From positions 1 through 46,967 of the forward strand of contig JAJDAQ010000012.1 of assembly GCA_029261815.1 (NCBI GenBank): DNA of 46,967 bases. Reading direction: 5' to 3'. A program made the translations under genes and the position numbers. The DNA comes from Deltaproteobacteria bacterium (GTDB lineage: Bacteria; Myxococcota_A; UBA9160; UBA6930). Shown here piece after piece: positions 1-7,038 of the stretch (positions are counted from its first letter, which is position 1; each line of letters opens with the position of its first letter). Under the pieces are notes generated by a model. That model searched no databases and was not told the DNA's origin. It saw only the letters and a program-made list of their open reading frames with translations.

Positions 1-1
1 C

Positions 2-298
2 CCCATTGAATGGGTCGTCCGGAAGCAGACGCAGACGAACGCCGAACTCTACGGCTTGACCGACCGCGGAACGCTCGAGGTTGGGAAGCGGGCAGACCTC
101 AACCTGATCGATCTCGAGAACCTGCAGCTCGGCGAACTCGAAGTGCACCGCGACCTGCCGGCGGGCGGAAGTCGGATCCTGCAGCGTGCTTCGGGATACC
201 TGGCGACTTTCGTGAACGGCGTAAGAACCCGGGAGAACGATCGGGACACCGGCGCCCGGCCGGGTCGTCTCGTTCGCCCGACGGCGCTCCAGGCGTAG
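2..298 (+). CDS. N-acyl-D-amino-acid deacylase-type amidohydrolase, C-terminal end (partial)
   Basis: An open frame enters from the left edge and ends at TAG 296-298, giving the last 98 residues of a protein whose start lies outside the window. It carries the hallmark C-terminal block of the D-aminoacylase/dihydroorotase-like amidohydrolases: a Gly-rich turn followed by 'GKRADLNLIDLENL', the strand that closes the small beta-sandwich domain, then 'YLATFVNGV', the usual closing strand. The same block appears in the two complete 577-residue relatives at 33158 and 41708. No metal ligands lie in this tail, so activity cannot be judged. It converges on the Rieske oxygenase genes after 31 bases. 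Family assignment is good, substrate unknown. Confidence 0.75.
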   Translation, partial: PIEWVVRKQTQTNAELYGLTDRGTLEVGKRADLNLIDLENLQLGELEVHRDLPAGGSRILQRASGYLATFVNGVRTRENDRDTGARPGRLVRPTALQA

Positions 299-329
299 GG
301 GCCACCTGCCGCGCCCGTCGCGGCGTTGG

Positions 330-893
330 CTAGAGGAAGAGGCCCAGCGTCGGGTACGCGACTTCGGCCATGTCGAGGATGACTTCTCGGTTCTTCAAGA
401 GGTAAGCACCGGCTTGTTCGCCGGGGGCCAGCACGTCTCGCCGCTGGCCCGCATACAGGAAGCTGGCGCTGCCGGGGCGTGCGTAGTGCAGGTGGAAGGC
501 GCTCCAGACGGAAAGCGCGCCCGCGTCGTCCTCTCCGAGGATTTCGATGTTGCCCACGATCCGGCGTGTGCGGGCCGGCGGGTTCTCGCTCCACGCGTTC
601 GCCTTGAAACTCCGCTCCACTCTGAGCATCAGGTAGGCCATGGTCTCGTCGCGGATCGGAAGGCCATCGGAGTCGACGCCTTCGAGTTCGCGCTCGATCG
701 AAATCATGTCCTCCTTGCCGCGCTCGCGGTTCGGAACCTGCGGGTTTCCGCGACCGGGAATGACATAACGAATCTCTGGGTGGCATAGCGCCAGCCAGCT
801 CTGATACTGCCGGCCGTCGAGCATCCGTGCTTCCCGGTAGTACCATTGCTCGATCTCGTATTGGCGTTCGGGGGAGGCGAGGGTCGTGCTCAC
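330..893 (-). CDS. Aromatic-ring-hydroxylating dioxygenase, small (beta) subunit
   Basis: The product (187 residues) fits the SnoaL/cystatin-like fold of ring-hydroxylating dioxygenase beta subunits. It opens with 'QYEIEQWYYREARMLDGRQYQSWLALCHPEIRY' type sequence (residues about 10-43), the typical start of BphA2/NdoB-like small subunits, and contains 'YAGQRRDVL' near the end. It is structural and has no metal site. The GTG start at 893 overlaps the TGA of the alpha subunit (GTGA at 890-893), so the two are translationally coupled and presumably form the hexameric or trimeric oxygenase. No ferredoxin or reductase gene is in view, so electron transfer must come from elsewhere. A longer upstream frame exists but only shadows the alpha subunit. 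Confidence 0.88.
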   Translation of the reverse strand: MSTTLASPERQYEIEQWYYREARMLDGRQYQSWLALCHPEIRYVIPGRGNPQVPNRERGKEDMISIERELEGVDSDGLPIRDETMAYLMLRVERSFKANAWSENPPARTRRIVGNIEILGEDDAGALSVWSAFHLHYARPGSASFLYAGQRRDVLAPGEQAGAYLLKNREVILDMAEVAYPTLGLFL

Positions 894-2173
894 GCTTCGT
901 CCTCCACGGCTGCCAGTGCGTCGCGCCAGCGGAGGAAGAAGTTGCGCGCGTAGAATTCGTTCGCCGTCACCCCGACCAGTCCCGGAAGCTCGGGGTCGGG
1001 TTTCTCCTCGTTCAGCCCCAGGCCGTAGTAGTACGGGCGATCGTCGGCGAAGTCGATCTCGCTTCCGATGCGCTGCTGCGTCCAGGCTTCCGAGTCCTCT
1101 TGTTCGAGGATCCCACCCGGGCCGAAGAAGGCGGTGTGGTTGCCGCGTAGGATCCGCTTGAACGCATCGGGTGCGTCGGCGGGAACGACCGACCAGGACC
1201 AGTACTCGACCTTCCCCGGGCCGCGTGGATGCGAGACCTTGAACGCCGTGTTCGACCAGAGGAACGAGAGGTTGGGGAACACGCCGTAGGTGAGCCCCTT
1301 CATCCTTGAACGAAGAGGACCGACGCTCTCGATCGCGCGGGCCTGGACTTCTCGAAGGTAGTCGTGGACCTCGGGTGCCAGCAGCGAGGCCATTCCCTCG
1401 AAGCCCCACGCGACCTGTTCGAGCGGTGCGCCCTCGGGCATCAAGCGGAAGGTGGCGCCGTGGCCGGGAGCGGTGACGACACTGCGGCCGAGCTCGAAGA
1501 CTTCGGCGTTCGCTTCCGGGGGGATGACGGCGGCGTGCAGGAACGGTCCGTGGTTGACGTCGCCCAGCTGGTTCTCGACCGGGAGCTTCCAGTTCGCGTC
1601 GATGACCCAGCGTTGTGGTGACCCGATGAACTCGATGCCTTTCGGGAACCGACCAAAGAAGGCATCCAGGTACCAGCGCATGTCGCCCAGGTAGTCGTCG
1701 AGCGGCTCGATCTCTTCGTCGAAGCTACCGAAGATCATCCCGTTCCATTGCTCGACACGGGGGACCCGCTTGAGGCCTAGCAACGACCTGTCGGTCCGGC
1801 CCTCGAGGTGTTGCTCCTGGGGGATCGCCTGCAAGGAACCTTCGACCGAGTAGTTCCAGTTGTGGTACGGGCAGACGAAGCTCTTGGCGTTGCCGCGGTC
1901 GGCTCGGCACACCGGTAGTCCGCGGTGGGAGCAGCTGTTGATCAGTGCGTGAATGTTCCCGTCGTTCCCATGGGTGACGATGATGGGCGTCTCGCACATG
2001 TAGGCTTGCACGAAGTCGCCCAGGTTCGGGAGCTGGGACGTGTGGGCGAGGAAGAGCCAGGCGTGGCCGAAGATGCCGCGCTTCTCGAGTTCGTAGAGGT
2101 GGGGGTCGCTCCATGCCTTGCGGCTCACGAGGCTGGCATCGTGATTGACGACGTCGTGGACACGAATGGGCAT
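890..2173 (-). CDS. Aromatic-ring-hydroxylating (Rieske) dioxygenase, large (alpha) subunit
   Basis: The product (427 residues) is a Rieske non-haem iron oxygenase catalytic subunit. The [2Fe-2S] ligands are visible as C81-S-H83 and C101-P-Y-H104. The mononuclear iron site follows as D205-V-N-H208-x4-H213, with Asp205 as the bridge to the neighbouring Rieske centre. The length is normal for the family. ATG at 2173 is chosen because TGGAG lies about 8 bases upstream; the alternative ATG at 2245 would run into the divergent TetR gene. It is the first gene of a two-gene operon with the beta subunit. The divergent TetR gene at 2228 is a likely regulator. The ring substrate cannot be told from the sequence; degradation of an aromatic or polycyclic compound is inferred. 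Confidence 0.92.
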   Translation of the reverse strand: MPIRVHDVVNHDASLVSRKAWSDPHLYELEKRGIFGHAWLFLAHTSQLPNLGDFVQAYMCETPIIVTHGNDGNIHALINSCSHRGLPVCRADRGNAKSFVCPYHNWNYSVEGSLQAIPQEQHLEGRTDRSLLGLKRVPRVEQWNGMIFGSFDEEIEPLDDYLGDMRWYLDAFFGRFPKGIEFIGSPQRWVIDANWKLPVENQLGDVNHGPFLHAAVIPPEANAEVFELGRSVVTAPGHGATFRLMPEGAPLEQVAWGFEGMASLLAPEVHDYLREVQARAIESVGPLRSRMKGLTYGVFPNLSFLWSNTAFKVSHPRGPGKVEYWSWSVVPADAPDAFKRILRGNHTAFFGPGGILEQEDSEAWTQQRIGSEIDFADDRPYYYGLGLNEEKPDPELPGLVGVTANEFYARNFFLRWRDALAAVEDEA

Positions 2174-2192
2174 GTGGGCTCCAGCTGGGATC

Positions 2193-2228
2193 TTGCAGAA
2201 AAAGTGATCAATCGATAATTTCCTGCAA
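2193..2228. promoter_or_regulatory. Imperfect inverted repeat between Rieske operon and tetR (candidate operator)
   Basis: TTGCAGAAAA (2193-2202) and TTTCCTGCAA (2219-2228) form arms matching at 9 of 10 positions around a 16-base AT-rich centre, which itself holds the small palindromes TGATCA and ATCGAT. TTGCAG with 17 bases then TAATTT also reads as a possible sigma70-type promoter for the TetR gene, whose ATG begins at the last base of the right arm. Binding by the adjacent TetR protein is an inference from position and symmetry. Confidence 0.4.
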
Positions 2229-2857
2229 TGGCCCTCGATCCGCAAGCCCCGGACGCCTCTCCGCCGCGCAAGGGCGAGCGCACCCGTGCCCGGATCCTCG
2301 ACGTGGCGGAGGTCTGCTTCGCCGAAAAAGGCTTCTCCGGCACCTCTCTACGAGAGATCGCCAGGGCCGCCGGGATCCGAGAGCCCGGCCTGTACAATCA
2401 CTTCTCCGGAAAACAGGGTCTGTACACGGCCGTCCTGGATCGGGCCCTGCAGCCCTTGGTCGAACTGCTCGACCGCGCGCTGGCAACGCCGCCGACCCTG
2501 GGGCTGGCAGAGCTTCCGCCGGCCGTGACGGACTTGCTGGCCGAGCATCCGCCCGTGGCCGCACTCTTCCAGCAGGCGCTTCAGGGCGATCCGCTTTCCG
2601 ATGACGGCGTGTTGGATCGGTGGCTCGATCGCCTCTTCGCGCAAGGCACCGCCGCGGCCCGCGCGGGTGGCCAGGGGACCGGTGAGCGAGCGGATCTGGC
2701 GATCGCCACGATCGCCATGTTCAACCTCTGCACCGGCTACTTCGTCTCGCAGCGCGCCTTCGCGAGGATGGCACCCGGGAACGTCACCGACCCGGAGAAC
2801 GTCGCGCGGCAGAAGCGCCTGCTACAGCGCATGGTGGGAGCCACGCTCGGCCCGTGA
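2228..2857 (+). CDS. TetR/AcrR family transcriptional regulator
   Basis: A 209-residue protein with a typical N-terminal TetR helix-turn-helix: 'RILDVAEVCFAEKGFSGTSLREIARAAGI' spans about residues 22-50, and the recognition helix ends in 'GLYNHFSGKQGLY' (about 54-66), close to the family consensus LYxHFxxKxxL. The rest is an alpha-helical ligand-binding domain. It is divergent from the Rieske dioxygenase operon with only 54 bases between starts, the classical arrangement for a local repressor of a catabolic operon. No convincing Shine-Dalgarno precedes the ATG, and if the promoter proposed at 2193-2221 is right the message would be almost leaderless. Ligand unknown. Confidence 0.9.
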   Translation: MALDPQAPDASPPRKGERTRARILDVAEVCFAEKGFSGTSLREIARAAGIREPGLYNHFSGKQGLYTAVLDRALQPLVELLDRALATPPTLGLAELPPAVTDLLAEHPPVAALFQQALQGDPLSDDGVLDRWLDRLFAQGTAAARAGGQGTGERADLAIATIAMFNLCTGYFVSQRAFARMAPGNVTDPENVARQKRLLQRMVGATLGP

Positions 2858-2864
2858 TCGATCG

Positions 2865-4589
2865 CTAGGCCGGTCTCACGTCATCCGACAGATCCTCGAG
2901 GAAGACATTGAAATCTTCGGTCTGCTCGCCGTGCAGGATTTCATACGCGTGCGCGGCGGTGTCGGCGGAATAGAGTTGGTGTTGTAGAACGGGGTCGGAG
3001 CCGAGCGTGCGTGCCATGGTGGCCAACACTTCGAGGTGTCGGTCTCGTTCGCCGGCCGGGGTCGCGAGCAGTAGCACGCAGTGTACGGGGCGTCCGTCCG
3101 GCGTTGGGAAGGGCAGGCCGCGACGAGACAGGCCCATGACGCCGACCATGGGAAAGCCTTCCGGCAGCTCACCGTGCGGCACCGCGAGTCCCTCGCCCAG
3201 GCAGGTCGATATCTGCGCTTCACGCTCCATCACGCTTCTTCTCAAGACCGCAGGATCGACGCCCTCGAGCGGGTGCGTTTGCATCAGGTGTGCGACCAGT
3301 TGCTCGATCGCGGCCGACATATTCTCTGCTTCCAGGTCGGTCACGATGTTCTCTTCCTGCAGGAAGTCGACAAGCCGCGGCCGGTCGTTCCCGGCTTCAC
3401 CCGAGCGCGTGAGTGCGCCCCGCGTCGCAAGCGGCCCGATCACTTCGTTGATGGTGACGGCCGTGAGCACGATGGCGGTGAAGAGCTCCGTGACATCGGC
3501 GAACGCGGGGTCGTCCTGGACCAGGATCACGAGTCCGATGGCGACGCCGGCCTGGGGGATGAGCGCCGCGCCGAGGTTGCGCCGCACGCGGTCGGTGGCG
3601 CCCGCGAGCCGCATGGCGAGGTCGGCCGAAGCCAGCTTGCCCGCGATCCGGCTCGCGACGAACACCAGCGCGATCAGGCCACCGCTCGCTGCGGCTTCGA
3701 GCGACAGATGAAGGCCCGCGAGCGTGAAGAAGACACAAAGGATGGCGGGTTCGAAGTCGGAGAAGACGACATCGACGATGCGCTCGCGGGCGGCCGACAG
3801 GTTCGTCTGGACAACGCCGAGTGCGAGGCACGCCGCGAGCGCGGATACACCGCCGTAGGTCGCGATCCCGAACGTTGCGAGCAGTGAGACCACGGAGATG
3901 GTCTCGAGCCGGATCGGTCGGCTCAGCCGCTGCGAAACGAAGTGTGTCAGCAGCGCGATCACCGAGCCGACGACGACGGCGCGGAGAAGCTGGACGGAAG
4001 CGCTCGCGATGGCGGCTGCGACCGGCAAGTCCACCAGACCCGCATCCTCCGTTGCGAAGCGCCCGGCCGCGCGCGCCATCTCGAACAAGAAGATGCAGCT
4101 CATGTTGTTGAGCGCGACGGCGGCGACCAGCGTCTTGACGAAGACGCCCCGGGATCGCGTTTCCCGAACCAGCGCCACCACGGTGGCTGGCGCGGTCGAG
4201 ACCGCGATCGTCGCCAGCAATAGGGCGGTGACGGTCGGGATACCCGGGAGCCACAGTAGTCCGGTCGCCACGATCAGGGGCGTGATCAGGGCTTCCAGAA
4301 CCAGCAGCCAAAGGAGTCGGCGGCCGGCGTTCCGGAGCCGCGCCACATTCAGGTGCGCGCCGACGGTGACGCCGATCAGGGCCAGCGCGAAATGCGTCAG
4401 CGGTGCCAGGCCTTCGATGGCCTCGGGCTCGAATGCGCGGAGAACCGAGGGGCCGAGCAACACCCCGGCCAGGATCTGCCCGGTCACGGCCGGCAGGCGC
4501 ATCCGCTGGGCCACCCATCCGAGCGTGGTTCCGGTGAGCAACACGATGGCCAGGACGAGCAGCGGGTCGGCGCCCGGGAGCAGCGGCAT
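2865..4589 (-). CDS. CPA2-type cation:proton antiporter with C-terminal PTS EIIA-like domain
   Basis: The first about 400 of 574 residues are a run of hydrophobic helices with the Na+/H+ exchanger pattern (opening helix 'LLVLAIVLLTGTTLGWVAQRMRLPAVTGQILAGVLLGPS', the usual KefB/CPA2 start, and a later 'LIPQAGVAIGLVILV'). No RCK/TrkA-N domain follows. Instead residues about 420-560 resemble a PTS fructose/nitrogen EIIA domain: 'CLGEGLAVPHGELPE' with His472 in the position of the phosphorylated histidine, then 'HCVLLLATP' and 'HLEVLATMARTL'. This suggests ion exchange controlled by phosphorylation, or by an EIIA fold used only as a sensor. It acts at the inner membrane. Convergent with tetR (7-base gap) and divergent from the DUF3604 gene. 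Confidence 0.85.
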   Translation of the reverse strand: MPLLPGADPLLVLAIVLLTGTTLGWVAQRMRLPAVTGQILAGVLLGPSVLRAFEPEAIEGLAPLTHFALALIGVTVGAHLNVARLRNAGRRLLWLLVLEALITPLIVATGLLWLPGIPTVTALLLATIAVSTAPATVVALVRETRSRGVFVKTLVAAVALNNMSCIFLFEMARAAGRFATEDAGLVDLPVAAAIASASVQLLRAVVVGSVIALLTHFVSQRLSRPIRLETISVVSLLATFGIATYGGVSALAACLALGVVQTNLSAARERIVDVVFSDFEPAILCVFFTLAGLHLSLEAAASGGLIALVFVASRIAGKLASADLAMRLAGATDRVRRNLGAALIPQAGVAIGLVILVQDDPAFADVTELFTAIVLTAVTINEVIGPLATRGALTRSGEAGNDRPRLVDFLQEENIVTDLEAENMSAAIEQLVAHLMQTHPLEGVDPAVLRRSVMEREAQISTCLGEGLAVPHGELPEGFPMVGVMGLSRRGLPFPTPDGRPVHCVLLLATPAGERDRHLEVLATMARTLGSDPVLQHQLYSADTAAHAYEILHGEQTEDFNVFLEDLSDDVRPA

Positions 4590-4644
4590 CTGCGGAGGAT
4601 GGCAGTTGATGGAGGATCGGGCAGCTGGCCCTGGATCGTCTGTA

Positions 4645-4669
4645 ATTATGGCATGCTACATGCCATAAT
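4645..4669. promoter_or_regulatory. Perfect 11-3-11 inverted repeat in divergent promoter region
   Basis: ATTATGGCATG, the spacer CTA, and CATGCCATAAT form a perfect 25-base palindrome. Each arm ends in CATAAT reading outward, a good sigma70 -10-like hexamer on each strand, 18 bases before the DUF3604 ATG on one side and 55 bases before the antiporter ATG on the other. The most economical reading is an operator covering two back-to-back promoters. The regulator is not identifiable here. Confidence 0.6.
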
Positions 4670-4687
4670 CTCGGAAACGGAGACTCC

Positions 4688-6898
4688 ATGAAACGCATCG
4701 CGCTCGTCCTCGGCCTCCTTCTTCTCGTCGCATTCGGAGCGCTTCAACTCGCACTCCGCGGGTACTTCGGAAGCGAAGAGACACGGGGTGATGTGGCGAC
4801 TGTCGCGGTATCGCCCGAAGCCGTGTTGGACCGGGCCGTGCGGCAAGCGCGTGGTGTCGAAAGCCTGGGCCGTGCGCCCGCGAAGCAGATCCTGTTCGGT
4901 GACTTCCACGTGCACACGACTTTCAGCTTCGACGCGTTCCTGATGAACCTCCCGCTTGCGGGCGGGACGGGCAGCCACCCGCCGGCCGACGCGTGCGACT
5001 TCGCGCGCTACTGCTCGGGCGTCGACTTCTGGTCGATCAACGACCACGCCGAAAACCTGACGCCGCGGCTCTGGACCGAGACGGTCGAGATGGTCAGGCA
5101 GTGCAATGCCGTGGCTGGCGATCCCGCCAACCCGGACCTCGTGACGTTCCTGGGTTGGGAGTGGAGCCAGATCGGATCGCGCCCCGACAACCACTATGGA
5201 CACAAGAACGTCGTCCTGCTCGAGACCGATGAAGGCCGGATCCCGACACGTCCGATTTCGTCGCGTTCCGCTGCGGGCCCTGACGCCGACGATGGGATCG
5301 GGGTGCCGGCGCCGCTGGTCTTGTTCGGCGGCTCCCGCGGGCGTGACTTCGCACGCTTCATTAACGAGGTCGTCGAGACGCCCGGGTGCGCGGCCGACGT
5401 CCCGGTGCGCGACTTGCCGTCGGATTGTCTGGAAGCCGCGCCGACGCCCGAAGGGTTGTTCGCAAAACTGCGCGATTGGGACTTCCCGACGCTGGTCATC
5501 CCGCACGGCACGGCCTGGGGCATGTACACGCCCGCCGGGTCCGACTGGGCGAAACAGCTCCCGGGCAGCGACGAGAACCTCCAGACCCTGCTCGAGGTCT
5601 ACTCCGGACACGGGAACTCGGAACGTTATTTCGGCTGGCGCGCGGTCGAGTTCGATCCGGAGGGAAATCCGGTGTGTCCCGCCCCGCGAGACGGGTACCT
5701 GCCCTCGTGTCAGCGTGCAGGCGAGTTGATTCGCGAGCGCTGCGCGAACACAGGGGAAGCTGCCGACGTTTGCGACGACCGCGCCGCAGTCGCGCGCCAA
5801 CACTACGTCGATGCCTATCAAGCCGGATGGAAGACGGTTCCTGGCTCGAAGGCGGAAGATTGGCTGGACGCCGGGCAATGCCCCGACTGCTTCCAGCCCG
5901 CCTTCAACTACCGCCCGCTGGGTTCGGCCCAGTACATGCTGGCACTCCGGGACTTCAGCGACCCGGCGGACCCGAAGCGCTTTCGCTTCGGTTTCCTCGG
6001 TTCGAGCGACAATCACTCCGCACGGCCCGGAACCGGATACAAGGAATTCGCCCGAGGCGACATGAGCGATGGTGCTCGGCCGTCGGCCAGCGCGAGCGGT
6101 GCCAGGGGCGGCGGGGTCTTCGGGGGCGCCACCGATGAAGCGCCGATCGCCGAGTCGGTGGCCTACGTCGACGAGGGTGGCTCGCCCCTCCAGCTCTTCG
6201 AGACCCAGCGTGCCGGCAACTTCTTCTTGACCGGCGGGCTGGTCGCAGTGCATTCCGAGGGTCGCGACCGCCAGTCGATCTGGGATGCGCTCGAACGCAA
6301 GGAAGTCTACGCGACGAGCGGTCCACGGATCCTGCTGTGGTTCGACCTGGTCGAAGAGACCGAATCCGGTGAGCGGCTCATCCCGATGGGCTCGACGACC
6401 GAGCGTCGTGCGGCTCCGCACTTCCGCGCGCACGCCCTGGGTTCCTTCGAGCCGCAGGCTGGCTGCCCCGACCACGTCGTGGCCTCGATCGGTCAGGAGC
6501 GGATCGACCAGCTCTGCCTTGGCGAGTGCCACTTCCCGAGCGACACCCGGCGCGGAATCGAACGGATCGAGATCATCCGGATCCTGCCCCAGATTGAAGC
6601 TGGCGAGGAGATCGGACGGCTGGTCGAGGACCCGTGGCAGGTGTTCGATTGTCCGGGCACCGCGGAAGGTTGCATCGTCGACTTCGAAGACCCCGGCTTC
6701 GAGGAGTCTGCGCGAGATGCCGTGTACTACGCGCGCGCAATCGAAACGCCGTCGATGGCCATCCATGCGGACCCGGTGCCCTGCACGGACGGCGACTGTC
6801 TCGCAGAGACCCACCAACGCGCGTGGTCATCGCCCATCTTCGTCGACTGGGCGGCGCCGATCGAGGATCTCGGATCCGGCGGCTTCGCAGGTCGTTAG
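4688..6898 (+). CDS. DUF3604 family protein (PHP-like, membrane-anchored or exported)
   Basis: A 736-residue protein starting with a charged end and a hydrophobic helix (about residues 4-22, 'IALVLGLLLLVAFGALQLAL') serving as signal peptide or anchor. A PHP-like metal site begins at 'GDFHVHTTFSFDAF' (H74, H76) and continues with 'INDHAE' (D119, H120) and 'FLGWEWSQ', all conserved landmarks of the DUF3604 family, as is 'FGFLGSSDNHSARPG' further on. Members have PHP/phosphoesterase-like metal ligands but no assigned reaction known to me. Many cysteines in the middle fit a periplasmic location. RBS GGAGA precedes the ATG. The 25-base palindrome upstream implies tight regulation. Function is open; a hydrolase is likely. 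Confidence 0.85.
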   Translation: MKRIALVLGLLLLVAFGALQLALRGYFGSEETRGDVATVAVSPEAVLDRAVRQARGVESLGRAPAKQILFGDFHVHTTFSFDAFLMNLPLAGGTGSHPPADACDFARYCSGVDFWSINDHAENLTPRLWTETVEMVRQCNAVAGDPANPDLVTFLGWEWSQIGSRPDNHYGHKNVVLLETDEGRIPTRPISSRSAAGPDADDGIGVPAPLVLFGGSRGRDFARFINEVVETPGCAADVPVRDLPSDCLEAAPTPEGLFAKLRDWDFPTLVIPHGTAWGMYTPAGSDWAKQLPGSDENLQTLLEVYSGHGNSERYFGWRAVEFDPEGNPVCPAPRDGYLPSCQRAGELIRERCANTGEAADVCDDRAAVARQHYVDAYQAGWKTVPGSKAEDWLDAGQCPDCFQPAFNYRPLGSAQYMLALRDFSDPADPKRFRFGFLGSSDNHSARPGTGYKEFARGDMSDGARPSASASGARGGGVFGGATDEAPIAESVAYVDEGGSPLQLFETQRAGNFFLTGGLVAVHSEGRDRQSIWDALERKEVYATSGPRILLWFDLVEETESGERLIPMGSTTERRAAPHFRAHALGSFEPQAGCPDHVVASIGQERIDQLCLGECHFPSDTRRGIERIEIIRILPQIEAGEEIGRLVEDPWQVFDCPGTAEGCIVDFEDPGFEESARDAVYYARAIETPSMAIHADPVPCTDGDCLAETHQRAWSSPIFVDWAAPIEDLGSGGFAGR

Positions 6899-6999
6899 TC
6901 GGCGGCGCAGCAGTCGGGGTGCGCGCTGACGCAGCCGTAGAGGGGGCCACCCAGGCCTCCACCAACGGCGCGTCGCTATCGCGAAGCAGGACGCACTCT

Positions 7000-7023
7000 C
7001 CCCTCATTCGACTAGGGGTTTCT
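7000..7023 (+). terminator. Weak terminator-like hairpin before the chemoreceptor gene
   Basis: CCCCT (7000-7004) pairs with AGGGG (7014-7018) across a 9-base loop and is followed by TTTCT. The stem is short and the element lies only 16 bases before the next ATG, so it may instead be a translational hairpin. The rest of the 140-base gap (6899-7038) shows nothing clear. Confidence 0.3.
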
Positions 7024-7038
7024 GCCGATGGGCCCATA

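Noticed and set aside
4646..6817. 723-residue reverse open frame over the DUF3604 gene
   Set aside because: Antisense to a gene with clear family motifs; composition is Arg/Asp/Val-rich as expected of a GC-rich shadow frame.
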